NCBI GenBank assembly: GCA_963930775.1
Contig: OZ005699.1
Coordinates: forward strand, 1,013,501-1,077,500
From: Cliona cf. orientalis
Taxonomy: Eukaryota; Porifera; Demospongiae; Clionaida; Clionaidae
Length of the DNA stretch: 64,000 nucleotides
Direction: 5' to 3'
In this document: one piece after another, positions 22,901 through 37,400 of the stretch
Layout: every line of letters starts with the position of its first letter
Numbering within the stretch: the stretch's first letter is position 1
The notes under the pieces: generated by a model
Told to the model about the DNA's origin: nothing
Seen by the model: the letters and a program-made list of their open reading frames with translations, nothing else
The model's database searches: none
Position numbers and translations under genes: made by a program

Positions 22901-25900
22901 CATGCCAGTTTTTACACTGAATGAAATTAGCATATAATTTGACTAAATTTTAGTCCTTCAAGGTCCTTAAACCGATTTTTGGGTATCTGAGTGTCATTAA
23001 CTGTGGGTACAGCACTGCTAGTTGGTAGAAAATCCTTGGAAACCCTCATCGGTCTCACTCTCAGAGCCAGATGGCTCAGACGTCATAAAACACCTAAAAT
23101 ACGAAAGGGAAGGCGCTTAGGTAGACTTATTATATCAGCTGACATTATATCTAGCTTATAGTTCGGTCATAAATGCCAGATCTTACCTCAAGAGCGCTGT
23201 TGGGGATACTCCAGAATTGATTATCTTCTGACCATGTGCTCATTTTGACCTTTGTACTCTAAGCGCGCTAATTAAATAAAGATTCCGTTGCTATGGAAAC
23301 TACCAAAAAACTTTTTGACCCCAACTCCACCATGTGTATAAATTTTAACCCTGTAGCACCATTACATCATGACCTACATATGCACCAACTTTAAACTCAT
23401 TTTTTGCAAAATGAACATAGTGGCAGAAGGGTCCATTTTTACTATAGGCGCCCACATTTGGTAGTTGCCTCTTCTCTTAGCTTAATTATCATTGACCATC
23501 TAGATTCTTACAATGTCATGCTCCTGCATAAACTGATGACTATGATCTTCAGTTCGATGTGACAGTGTGTAAGCCACTCTTCCAATAGGATTCGTCCTGG
23601 AGCATTGCGGCAATACTGAATACCTCATGCTATTTTTAACTGGCTCTTACAGGTATACATGCACCTTCAACCTCAGCTCCGTCGGCCCCTCTCCGTTCCC
23701 TGTCTTTATCTTCTTCATGATCCTATTACTTCCGCTTCTATTTTCTTCATAATTATGCATGAATGAGTTCAACGTTACAGTGTTATGAGAATCAACTAAT
23801 CTTACAAAAATGCAGTCCCAGGTCTAGACTTATTTGCAGAGTTTACTTCCTCTCCTTCAGTTTCTTGATCATTCATAGCTACATAAAAGGAAACGATGTT
23901 TGAGCTTATGATGGGACAGCTGACCAGACTCTGGAGAGTGCACTGTCTCGGGCGATACGACAGCTCATTTACACCTAGCTACAGTTCATATGGCTCACCT
24001 TCAGACTGCACTGTTTCTGGAATTGGCACTTTCTTGACTCCAATTACCATCTCTTGTGCCCCAGTATTATTAACAGCATTCATTGCTACCATGATAGTAT
24101 CTTGAAGTTGCACCAAGTCTCCCTCTTCGTTTTCTTCCAGGCGTTGAAAAGGCAAAGGCAGACAGCTTTTCTGTATTATTTTCTTCCATGTTTCCACTTC
24201 ACGTGTTGCAGCAAGGTCATGCAGTTTGGTTTGCCGGTTGTTATGTTAGGCCACGTATGAGTAATGAGTACCAACAACAAGCTGGAGGTGGTGCTAATAG
24301 TGACCACTGACCTCACGCCATTGCCACCAGCATGCAAATTCAATTTGGAGAGTCCAGCCACTCTGATAGTAGAGCTTCTGCACAATGTCGTGTGGAATAC
24401 TTGATACAGTACTAGCCATTCATGTAGCAATTATCTGCTAATTGAGCCGAAAAGCCCTACTGACAAAAGCTAGGAAGGCTAGCCTAGTAGGTACCCAGTC
24501 CCTTTGCCACAAAAGCTAGGAAGGCTAGCCTAGTAGGTACCCAGTTCCTTTGCCACAAAAGCTAGGAAGGCTAGCCTAGTAGGTACCCAGTCCCTTTGCC
24601 TCAAAGGGACTGGGTACCAGTTATAATGAAAGCATGCACTAATCTACACTCTATTGAAGAGTATCAACCAATAAGCTATCAGATTCTAATAATATTATTC
24701 TATGGCTACTATCATGCTACTATAATAGTTTATATGCAGCATTTATTTAATTTTACTCAAATAATATTATATTATCGTACATCTTGACATTTTCTGGAGT
24801 GTGGGGTCTGGGCTTGAGACTAACATGGGTGCCTCAGTCTCAGCTTCCATGTGGATCTTGGTCTCTTTCTCCTCTTGAGAGAGCGTGCAACATAATAATT
24901 ATCCTGAGACTATGGAAGAATGAGCAGCTCCTGGCTCGTACTCAGAACCAATGTCAGTAGAGAGTGTAGAGGAGGATGGTTGCTGTGCACTGGTCAGTGA
25001 GTAACGCTCAGGTGGGGAATATACAAACCCAAACCCAAATGTGTATAGGGTTTGAGCAATAGATCCTGCCACTCCATCTGATATGACTGGTGCATGACAT
25101 TGCTGTGTTTATCCTCTCCCCACGTTGCCTGCATGTGTATTTCCTTGGTTCACCTCTCCATTTCTTCTCCCACAGGGAATTGTGTGGAATATTGGAAGGA
25201 GCAGGTGTGATTCCAGCTTCTTTCCTGCGTAGTGCAAGCCACTCGTCCTTGGGGATTTGTCCCAGAGTAGGGGACAATATCGTTTCCCCCCGAAACTGGG
25301 CATGCATGGCCCGGAGTTGACTACAACACGTTGCCACAATCCTTATACTTGTGTCGCTCCAGAGTCTTCCTTGGTCTCGGCTTCTGTGTAGATCTTGGTG
25401 AATGTGTGTAGGCCTACTTGTATTATTATTATGTGTGTATGCTTCTATGTACGCGTATACGTGCGTTAGGAGAATCTTCCTCTACAGCTTTCTTGATCCA
25501 GTCGTCATCGATATCCTCTAGATCTACATCATCATCCCATGCGTCTGCCTCAATAGTAGCATTCACATCCCTAGCCATGCCACACAGTGGTTGTTTATCT
25601 TCATGCATGCTATTCCAGCAGCAATAAACAAAGCATGCTCTACTCCCTTTCAAGTTGGTGTCATTGACTGCTCTTGCACAATGTACTTGGTAATACTTTG
25701 GTTACCAAGCACTATGTTGAATTGCTCCAATAAATTTCCAACAAAATAGCATAATAATCATTTTCTCACCACCACCATAGCCACGTATTGGATGCAAAAC
25801 AAGTGTCATCCTGCCAGCATCGATCATACAGTTATTGTTATTTGCGTTTTCGTTATAGAAGACCTTTGCACCATGCTGGGTAGCAATCCAGCCAATTTCA

Positions 25901-28900
25901 ACTCGCTCAAATGTTGCTTTTGACACACCATTCCATATGCAAGCTAACAGATTTGTACATGTGCAATCAATCCAACGAATCAGTTCTTCCCATTGCTCGA
26001 AGCAGCGATAGATCCAAGTTGAAAGCCACTGGCACCTGTATACTTGGCCATTGCTAGTTTGACTTTCACATGTCCAGTTTATGTCCTGACTCCATTGAAA
26101 TGTTGATGAAATTATTATGATGTTCAAATTTGTAGATAATTATTGTATGGATTCGAGAAGAGCTTTATGTTGTGGTGAATGGACATTGTCTATTCGTTCA
26201 TCAACAATAGCAATAGCAATTGATATTTATTTTCTAGGCAATAATCTACATGAATCAATAACTCAACAAAAGGTATACATTATAATATAAATTGTTACAG
26301 TTCAAGTGCAGTCAACACATCCTCTCAATTAAGCGGCTTCTCTATACCAATCACTAACTCGGCTGCCATCATTTCATCACCTTCTTCCCTTCCTTCAGCT
26401 TGGTAGGCTCGTCCTTCAGCTAGCATCTCTCCTTCCCCTCCCTCGGGTAGCATCTCTCCTTCCACTCTGTCAGCTTGATCAGCTTCTTCCTCTCCTTCAG
26501 CTAGCATGTCACCTCCCCCTTCTTTAATTAGCTTGTCTCCTCCTTTAGCTTCATCATCCCCTTCCTTTCCTCCATTTGGATCGTCTCTTTCAGCTTCAAC
26601 ACCATTCATAGCTACATTGAGAAAAAAAAAAGAGAATGAATTTTAGCCTAAGATCGACCAGCTGTAGCTGACCAGACTACTGGAAAATGGACGGCGATAC
26701 AACCCTACAGTTCACTGACCTTCAGACTGCATTGTCCCTGGAATTAGCACCTTGTTGACTCCAGGTACTAAATCTGCTGCTCCAGTATGAAAAGCAGGCA
26801 CTCCTTCCGCGATCCCTTCGGTGTCCTCTTGAACCAAGTCTTTCGCTTCGTCTTCCTTCTGGCTGCTAAAAGGCTGATTCTGTTGAGGCAGACAGCTTTC
26901 CAGCGTTGCCCGGGACTCATCGTTGACTGGCATTTCTTCTCCCATACTAGCGGTACACTGCCCATGTGCTTACGGGGAACTCCCTACAGTTCAGTGCCAC
27001 AATGCGAGGTAAACAAATCTTGCGATACATAGGTGCGACAAAAGTGCTTACTAAACGGCACTTGTAGAAGATCTAAAGCTAGGAATCAGTTTATATTGTA
27101 GACAAGGTAGTTTACTATCTATGACTGTTGGTGAAAGTGTCAGCAACCACGATTCAACAACGGGCGACCATTTTTTGTGGGTCGCACATTAGAGCCATCG
27201 AGGGAGTACAGTTCACCAAAACTGGCAGAGCGTTGGTGGTATTAAGTTTTCAGAGAATAGAAATCCATGTTTGACGTGTGTCAGGAGCACAAAGAAGCAG
27301 CAAGAGGCTATCGGGAAGATGGGCGAAGATATAAAGCCGACGCGAACTTTTGAATAAGATAGGTAAAATCCGGCAAATCTGCTGGCTTGTAGCCGCTCTG
27401 TGTTCTTGTGAAGATAGAAATCCATGTCTGGCAATCTGACAGTTGGCGATGGAAAGCAACTCGATATGGCGAGCAAGAACAACATTTTACAAGAACGCGA
27501 GGAATATGGGTGAAGCCATACTTTTTTGTCTGAGTCCGAGTAGAGACCTCGCTTCGCTCGGAATTATTGCTGCTCTGCTCAGGGACTATACATTATCTTT
27601 CAGATGGACTGGAAACGTTACATTATTACGCTCGCGAAAATTCTACCATCCTCGTTACGCCCGGAAGTGTACCCGGAAATGCCTGACAGTACTGCTACTA
27701 TACTGGACTGGGGTGCCAAGACGGTCAATATGGCCATCTACTACTTCTATGAAGGCTTGCAGCAAACTTTTAGATAATGTTTAGCGCACCAAATGTTGTT
27801 TACCCAGTGAAGCAATGGGTAAACTTACTTTTGGCATTTGAATAATGTTCATATCTGTTTTAGTTTATGAGATTACCTAGCACAAAAAGTGTCTATCTCC
27901 GTCAAGTAAATTTTACACTTCGGGGGTCTTGTGCTCCTAGAGTACCTTCCAGCTCAAAAGAATACTGCTTACCCAGTAAAGCAAGATTGGTGCTTACTAC
28001 TCATGCTGTGTAGAACCTCGTGAGAGCTTCACTTTCTGAGCTAATCCAGCACAAAGTGTTGGCAGGACATGAAACACAGCTATACTGAGCGTTTTCACTC
28101 ATAGAGTGCACTCAGAAGCACACTCACCACAAAAAATGGCTTTCAGCACATTGTACTACGACTATGGCTTACTGTAGACGCCCTCATAGACGCTGACTCC
28201 GTTGTCAGGTCGACCACCGTTGGTGTTTCTAAGCAGCCTTTGTAGCTTCTTACCGCTCGCGATATTTTTTGCCCGTAACGAGGATGGTAGAAACGGAAAT
28301 GTGTACTTTGTAATAGGGCGGCGCGCGTATGGCACGCCAAACGTAACAAAAATAAAGACGTAATTTCGCGACTTCCTGACGTAATATTGCAACTTCCTGC
28401 CGTAATAATACGACTTTCCCAGAAGTCGCTATTTACGTCTTAAAGTCGCAACGGTGTTTTCAGACACCGGAATCTGGCCATGGAATGTGAATGTGATATC
28501 GAGGCGCGGCGCCAGGGACGTATGGGTATGCGCGTGCGCATACAAAGGTCGAACGAACATGGCGGTTTACCGGGAACCATATGGGCGTGGCTAACGGCGC
28601 GCGTATATGGGGTGCGGCTTGTGGGGCGTGGCCGTTGTAGTCCAAGATACATTTAATATGGCTACAAGAGGACCTATGTGGGGATGGGAGCTATTTTTTT
28701 GAGAAATTATCTTCATTTCTGCGTTCATTGAATCGTCAACACGGCACTGCCAATGAATCTTTCAGCCACTATGCCCTCGAACGGATTGAGATTGCGTGTG
28801 GAAGTCTAGAAAGCGTACTCGAACGTGCTCGAGATGCTCAAGTTAAATGCGCATGCGTAAAAGGGTCACCTGTCCCACTCCAAAATCACAATTTTGAGTC

Positions 28901-31900
28901 TGGCGTCATATTGCTACTTCCTGATGGAATATGACGACTTCCACGAAAGTCGTCATATAACGGGAAGAAGTCGTCGTTTAATTTTGTTACATTTGGCGTG
29001 CCATACGCGCGCGTTTCCAGTCCATCTGAAAGATAATGTATAGTCCCTGCTCTGCTCTTCCACGTGGTCGTTTCTGAAACCGGGTCGTGACCTAGGGAAT
29101 TTTGTTATTGTGGGTGATGTCAACCATGACCAGGTCACTAGTGGCTGCATGACTACAGCGGTAGTAGATTAGTGACATCAGGTGATGAAACAACCACTGC
29201 ATAGGCCTTTTAATTATCTATCCCCCTTGGTACTACCTAGAGGATCATTGTGCAACACTGGATTATCGTACTGGAGCTTTTGTGACAGTTACATTGCCGG
29301 AATAGAATGGCTATCAGGTAACCTGTGACTGTCAGTTGAATGAACTAGCTTGTATTTATTTTATGGGTACTATGGAAAAATTCTATTTTAACCTACTAAT
29401 TTGTTGTATTATTGAAAGTACCATACATTTGGAAATTTCATTAGTTAGTGGTAGCTACAAAATTTTATCTTTTGAAAGCGTGTGCACTATAATAATATTA
29501 TTAACTGGGTATGCAGTCGTTCCTACAGAAATTTGTAACTCAAGATGTACAGTACTGTAGTTAATCGACTATAATGTATGATCCAATTTAGCGTAAGAAA
29601 ATCATTAGTATTTTACGCATTCTCATAATGTGTAGATACCATAGTGTCCCAGGTAAGCGCCCATGGGCGCTTAAGCATAGCTCACGATTTTGGTCCGCAT
29701 GGGTGCTTACACGATCAAAATTCCATACGTTTGTATAGAAGCTGCTACAGTGGCCCCTTGAAATGTGGTACATGGGTGCTTACCCGGGAGTGGGCGCTCG
29801 CCCGAGACACTACAGCATGGGGCGATTGATGACCTTTTACCAGAAAAGTGCGCATTTTTGAAATTATTTTTTTCCATACATTCTATTAGATTATATACAG
29901 TAGTCTGTTATTGTATACATGTACATCCACCTATTACTCCAATGGTATTAGCTTGCCTCTCCCTTGAAACTTCACAAGGTGTGTACCAATCCTCCATTTT
30001 GATAATCCCATCACTAGGAGTTTTTGTTTATTAATTTTATACTATTGTGTTCCTTTTTTCATTGCAGGACAAATTGACTCTTGAAGAGCTTCAGTTCAGT
30101 GATGGAGAAAGATTAGCGGCCGAAAGAGAAGTGAAGAAGGGGTAGGTATATACACTTTACATGTTGCTATCATGTTGTAAGTGTTGTGATCTTTGGATTG
30201 CTTCTCTGAAGGACATCAGTAGCACTTCTAGTATTATCTTTTCTCTCGTCTCTAGTGTGAAGACTCTAGCTCACTCAGTGGCTGACAAACAGAGCAAGGT
30301 GCTGTCCCTCCTCATAGAAGACCACTGCTCTGTAAGTAATTACACGCGTATCTGCATCTGCTGCAAACTTTAAGCAGGGTGGGCCACCCTAGTGTCGTCG
30401 GACTTAATTAAGCACTCCAGTTGGAATTTTCTTCTGGGGGGATCCCTGTTCATTAGCATACAATTACAGTAGGGACTACGTGTAGTTCAATAATAATCAT
30501 CACTCTCCTCCGATACCATGGATACAGCCGCAGCTGGATCCAGGCTCCGCCCACCCAGTGCTACCGGTTGAGGTGCCTAAGGATGAGCTCGTCTCCTCCC
30601 TCAAGGCTTTGGTGCTCAGCAAACTCGGAATGAAGAATGAAGGTATAACATTATAGTATAGAATCAGTTTTGTGTACGTACATGCAGTCTAATAATTGCT
30701 GTCCATAATAATTATACTGGTAATAATTGTACTTAGTATCCCTTATAAGAGGCAGTAATGCCTAATACAATGTATAATCTTTTATTTGTAAATGGTAATA
30801 AAATCTATCATAGTAATTATCATTACATCATCATTAAGAGATCACGTTAAAATAATATTGTTGCACATTTTACTTCTCCAGTTGTTTGTCGTCTTCGTGT
30901 TAGTGAGGATCTAGCCGGGATGGGCCCCCCTCTCTACGAGGACCAGACCTTACTGGAGGCGGACATCGCCAGAGGGGCAACCCTCGTCCTGGAACCAGGC
31001 CCCGTACCTCTCAAATCACAGGTGAGGTGACTCATCATAATAATATTATACCATGTATGTAAAGAAAGTGACATTTACTCTGTTGATGGTACTTTTGCTC
31101 AATATTATGGTTTCAGTAAAAGTCGATTATTAGTAGTAGCAGATGTGATAGAGGCTGGGGCTGCTAATGTAAAGGAGTATCAAAAATGAATGACACGTGC
31201 AGAGTAATGTATATTATAGCTAGTATAAGGATTGAGTTCTAGTGGTCATGTATACATGTAAGTAAAACTGACATTGTTTAGAAACTTCTGCAAGAAGTTT
31301 AGACAAATACATGTAGCATGGGTAAAGGAATAACATCGAATGTACCTTCAGCTTTGTGTGTTGTGTTTGCAGCTTGCCCTTCAGTGCATGGTGTCGTCGG
31401 AGGGTTCTGTCAGCACCACTGGAGAGGTTGTAGAGGTCATCCTGAACCGAGGCATCACTGTAGCAGAGTGCTGTGCTGCCATGGCGATGGCTACTGGACT
31501 CACTGGTGGGTGAGCTATGCACTACTAACGTCACAGGAATGCTATGTCAATTGCCGGGGGGGGGGGGGGGGGGGGGGGATTGACTACAACATGTATAGGT
31601 GCACATGAGGATTGTTACTATTTTTATGTTTTATAAGTACATGTATGTGTATAATAATTATTATGTACTTACACTGTGTAGGGGATGAGTGGCACTTACG
31701 CAAGACCAACTGGTGTGGGGAGGCGGCTGACATTCTCGACAGTGAGGTACGAGGTACCATAACCGTGACTACATAGTAAGTGGGACTTACTGTCCATTCA
31801 TTTGTTCCGTTCGACACAGTCGATCACTCTAGAGCAGGCGAGACTCAAGTCAGGAGATCTGCTGCTCATTGAGGAAGGAAAATTACCTCCAAAGGTACAC

Positions 31901-33871
31901 AGTGATTGCCAAGTTCTCCACGCTATAGGCACCTACATGTACATGTATTAATTTCTTGCAGGGTTATATTCAGCTGTCGGCTTTTCTCTACTCGCCTGAC
32001 TCCAGCTCCAGGAAACCAGAATCACATCAGGAGGACTCGAAAACTAATGAGGTATGTAAATTTTATGGTGCACACAAGTTATGTATATATGTGTCTGTAT
32101 GTGGAGAGAGGGGGGGTGGGGAGTGGAAGAGAGACTGAAGGGTCTGAGAGAAAGGGCAGGAGAGAGAGAGAGAGTGATCTTCCTACATACACTTCACAGG
32201 TTCCCCTTCATCTTGTCTCTCCCTCTTCATTCTACCCTCCTATCGGTGGTGACCTCTTGGAGCTGGGACGGCTGCTCATCAGCAAAGACTCAACTATTGA
32301 GGACCTCAAACTCATGATACTTACTCTACCAGTTGTGAGCCACTATCGTATTAAGTGATTAATACCATAGTTACACTAAAAAGGACAGATTTTCCCGATT
32401 TTGGTCAAATTGCGATTTTCACCCAAAATGGTACAGGGTCGACAATTGTAATGTTCTATAATATTAATAGTAGCTCATACAAGCATTTTTGGCCAAGCTC
32501 TGTGACGACCATTACCTTTTTATTTGTTGCTAGCTACTTTGGCGATCTTTACCGTTTCGATCCTTTGCAAAATCGATTAACTTTTTATACTTTGTATCCC
32601 ACCACAGCTTGAAGGAGCTTGTGTTCCAGCTCCCAGCTTCCTCAGAGTTAGGGAGCTGGTGGAGGGAAGACCAACGAAGATATTCAAGCAGAGTGGACAC
32701 TCTCTAAGGTAAATACATCGACAAAAATTAATACGAAATTGTGCTGGTTGTATCTATCACTATCACTGGTGTTAGTTTGAAAGTATTGTCATAAAAATCG
32801 AAATCACCACAGGAGACATAAACTGACTTCTGATTCCAAAGTTTGCTGCTCCATTCTTACACAAGAGGAGGCTCTACCGTGAGTTTGTACAAAAAATTAA
32901 TTCTGGAATATCTTGAACTAGACTATAGACAGTCCATTCATATTTGCATCTCTCTCACTAACAGGACCACTGCAGTTGTGTTCAATGTTCACATACGAGT
33001 GCCAGGAGAGAGGAGATACGAGCCGTTTGGTGAAGTGAGTTTGTGTGCTTGACGATCATTTACCACATACGGCTATATTGACGACCATTACCAGTCCATT
33101 TTGTTAATTATTACTCTTTCCCTCCCTCTCTCTCTCTCTCTCTCTCTCCCCTCCAGGTAATCTTTGACACAGCCACCTCTACCTCCCCTCACGCCCTGAG
33201 AGCTCACATAGCTGGCCTCATTGACACTCCAGTGGACAGACTCCGACTGGCCAAGCATAAACTGGAGACCTTTGAGTGGATCAGAATACAAGATTCATAT
33301 GAGGTATCCAGGGGCTCCCCACACACTAGCCAAATTTGCCATTTGCTACTGCATCCTTCACTTTGGCTACTAGTCCCTGGACTCTGGATTGAGTAGCCAA
33401 TTTTTGCCATACTTTCCGCTTTTAAAGGTCACCACTAGTCAATAATATCTTGGGAAATGGCTACATGATCGTGTAAGCTTCGGGAGCCCCTGGGTAGCAA
33501 TTAATTATGCATACTCTAAGAATATGCTACCAGTTCTGACAAGCCTTCCCCCTCCAATATCCATAATTGAAGCTCCAAAAAAAAAAAAATCTTTTTTGAG
33601 AGTTGTATGATGTTGCACGTATTATAGCTAGACCAAAGCATTATGCGGTCTTGTTCCATGCTGTTGTTAGCTTATGGTGGTATTATGTTATTTGCAGAGT
33701 AGCAGTAGGAAAGGCAAGAAGAAGGGAAGAGGAGCATGGAAGACTAAGGTCAACATCAAGAACTCACCAATTCTGCTGAGAGATGGAGACACCATTGGAG
33801 TGAAGGTACTGAGTCTCTCTCTCTCTCTCCATCCCCCTTCTCTCTTTCTCTTTCCCTTCCTCCCACCACCT

Positions 33872-33902
<31 letters not shown>

Positions 33903-34448
33903 GCGAATACTTTCTCCCATCCCATAAAAGAATTCAGATATCCACAATTCCTCTCGAATGGTCAACAATTCAATACCATTTCAGATTTATCCTTCCAACA
34001 GGTGGCACTCCGCTATATTGTATCAACAGGCCATAATGCTTTGCAATAATAGAAATGTGTATAGATAGCGTGAGATATGCATTTGTAAATGGCACAATGC
34101 ACTTCCTTTGCGCAGTGTGTGTGTGTGTACCTGTACTATATATAATATGCACATATTATGCATATTATAAGACTACTATGCATGCATCTCGACTGTGAGC
34201 ATGTTTTGTGCATGTGCAAAGTGCATAATAACTGTTATCTCGATTTAGCCTATGCATTATAATGATAACATTCCCTCTATGTCATGTCATGCCATATGAT
34301 AAAAGTGTAGGGGGGCGGATAGGGCAGCAGCAGAGACGCGTGCAGGCTTACGTCAAAACCCATTGTTATTTTTGCCATCGGTAATGTCATTCATAGTTCT
34401 TTACAGTTGTCCGGTTATCTCCCCCTGCTAAGCTAGCTCCCACCCACC

Positions 34449-34487
<39 letters not shown>

Positions 34488-37400
34488 CAAGGACAGTAGT
34501 GGTCACATGAACTCTCTTATCTAACAGATTAGCTATTATAGCTTGCTTGGTGAATACTATGCATACGAGCATACATGTACACCTCTTTATGGTCTGATTG
34601 TTTTGACTGATTCCCAGTTTGCCCACTTTCACTTTCACAAGCAGTTTCCGTACCCAAGTGGTGCAGTGCACTGCTAATTAACTATCCTGGGTGTGTACTT
34701 GTGAGCAATATTCATTGTACTAGTGTGCTGATCAAATTAATTTTAATTATGACTAAGTGCTGGACACCCTATAGAAATGTGTATTATACAATTTGTCAGC
34801 CCATTGCACAAACTAGTGTGATAATCAAAATTTAATTATCACTAAGTGCTGAACACCCTATGGAAATGTATATCATACAATTTATCATCCTAATTATTAA
34901 TGTGTCATTAATGGGTATGCATGTAGGTGCAAGTACTATAATATTGTGTCTCCTTCATTAATAATAGTATTAATGAAGATTATCGCTAATAGTATTAATG
35001 AAAATGGTGACGATCAATTCGCAATACTAACTGAATAAGTTCTCTTGGGATTTGATGATGAATGTACGTGCATGCAAGCGAGCATCTTCATCTTGTGGTT
35101 TTAGCGAAATTATCAGCCCTATGTGCATGTATGACATTGTATGTGTGTATCTTGCTTAGTTTTGTCGACTGTGGTGTCATGTGCATCTAATGCGTCGAGA
35201 GAATTTAACAAAGTAAACATACTTCAAGCAGTGTGTTAGTTCATTGAGAACCGAGTTTGTAAAAGTCAGCATATGCCGTATCGATCGTGATGCTGCGTGT
35301 ATACCAATGATGATATCATTGCCCGAGTACGTGAATGCAAAACTGCATCATAGCAATGTGCTGCGAGTGTTTAAACACTTCAGGTAAGTTATACATGTAC
35401 ATGCATGTACATGTGCACCACATGCATGTATTCACATCACATGCACATGCTTGTTTACACACACACACTACACATACATGTATGGTATGAGATCTAACTT
35501 TGTATGTGCAAGACTGTTACTTAGCATATTATACAATCATGGTGTAATATTCTGCACAAATGAAGGTTGACCTTTCCAACTTTCATGTGCTGGTGCTGCA
35601 TGTTATATGTATGTACATGTAGCACCAAAATTGCATGTTCCGGTAGAGATAGATAGGGAGAAGAAAGAACGAGGCAACAAGCCAGCCACAGATACCTCAT
35701 CTACCCACCAGAGTCTGGTTTCTAAGCCCTATAGCCAAGCCTACATGTACATGTAACCTGCCTAGCTAGCCTGGTGGAGTCTAGCTGGTCGATGTGGGTA
35801 TAGGTTTAATCTTGCCCTACAGTACATGTGGCTGCTGCATGTGTACCTCCTTCCCCAATTTCTTGTTTGCTTGCTTTTTGGCGAGACTCTTTTCCCTGGG
35901 AAACACTCAAGCACTCACACTCAAACACACACACCTGGTGTGAGGAGCCGAGCTTGTGTACTATGAGATTCTGACCTAAGGAATGCCAATTTTCTATACT
36001 GTTATATATACATTTCCAGACAACCCATGTACGAGCACATGGGCCTAGTGTACGTACCTCAAAATCACTCATCTGTGACTAATCAATAATTGAATGAAGT
36101 TGTCCGGGTAGCTATATATGTATGTAGTACTCACCCACTGTTGTACGTAGTGGTGTTGGCCCTGGCTCAGCTACATGAACGTAGCAAGCAAGCAAGCAGG
36201 CAGGCGTGGCCGTTTGTATTTGTGTTGTGTGCGTGTGTGTGTGTATATACAAGGTAGCTACGTATAGGGGTGAATTCTTTTCTGTAATTTGAGTAGAGGA
36301 ACATCTTTTGACAAGGCTGATAAATATTGTGATAGCAGCATAAGTGTGGGTAGTCACCTACTCCAACCATAAGTAGTCCAGGAAGCCAGCACTACTATGT
36401 AGGGCGTTAGCCCTTGTACTTGTGTGTAGTAAATCCACTACGCATACATTGTACTTACATCCGGTAAACACTTTGCTGCTGCTGTAGCACACTTATGCAC
36501 ACTTGAATTCTCTTTCTTGATGGAGGTTGCTTTGGCCCCTTTTCAAAGGCGCCACGCTCGTTCAAATCGTGTATTTTTGACGTTCGAGGTCGCGCGGGTG
36601 GTGACTACAGTCGTTTGCTAAGGTAGCTAGATGCATGCTTGAGGGTATGTTGGCTTTACTGGGTGGTGTGCATGGTGTGTGTATGCATATATGAGTGGGC
36701 TGCTGGTATTAGGCATAATGTATATGGAGGGTCACAATGCATGTGTGTGTATGCATGATGTAAGAGGAAGGGAGAGAGAGAGACAGAGAGAGAGGAAGGG
36801 AGTGAGAGAGAGAGTGAGAAAGAGAGAGAAGGAGAGAGAGAGAGAGAGTGAGAAAGAGAGAGAAGGAGAGAGAGAGAGAGAGACAGAGAGAGAGCCTTAC
36901 TTTCCATTGAAGTTTTAAATTCATGAGTATAGTATAAGCATATTCATGTTGAATGTATTCATTTTTATGAATTTCCAAGCCTATATAATTCAAACCGCCA
37001 ACTTCCTTTCCAGACTCCAAATGAAACTTTTACCCGGTGTGAATCTAGTTACCTTAAATCTACCTCTCATATGAAATCAATTATTTTTTTGTACCATTGA
37101 CTGGCACGTACTGATTGGGTGACCTTCACAATAGAAGCTCAGACTGTTATGAATTCTCTGGATGTCAGCACAGCAAGCTAAGCTCGTGCTGCTTTGAATA
37201 TTAAGATCATTGATCGAGGCCAGCTGTGTCGACTATAATATACTGTACTGGTAGGTATTCTCTGGCTGATCTGGTGATACTGAGCAATTACCGCATTCCA
37301 TCTTGTAAATTTTCGCTCTCTCTCTCTCTCTCTCTCTTTCCCTTTGTGCTATAACTGAGAGAGAAAAGCCTTGATCTGATTGTAATAATTATTGTCACTA

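Larger units (their letters stand above)
22028..30067 (+). other. 8-kb USP40 intron carrying repeats and antisense genes
   Basis: This is the largest USP40 intron. From left to right it holds a short MITE (22032), a longer inverted-repeat element (22720), a small antisense gene copy (23802), a 46-bp tandem repeat (24463), an unresolved antisense ORF cluster (25008-26127), a second antisense copy (26325) and a composite inverted-repeat block (27580-29049). The stretch 29050-30067 shows nothing recognisable. The content suggests repeated insertion into a tolerant site. Confidence 0.7.

Noticed and set aside
24463-24600. Regular 46-bp repeats that could suggest a CRISPR array
   Set aside because: The units are directly contiguous with no unique spacers, and the host is an animal nuclear genome.
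29336-29560. Plus-strand frame of 74 codons rich in Ile, Leu and Cys
   Set aside because: It has AT-driven composition in the middle of a repeat-laden intron, with no domain, splice sites or homologous copy.
31220-31534. Minus-strand frame of 104 codons
   Set aside because: It lies opposite a well-supported USP40 exon (31373-31505) and shows no splice or domain support.
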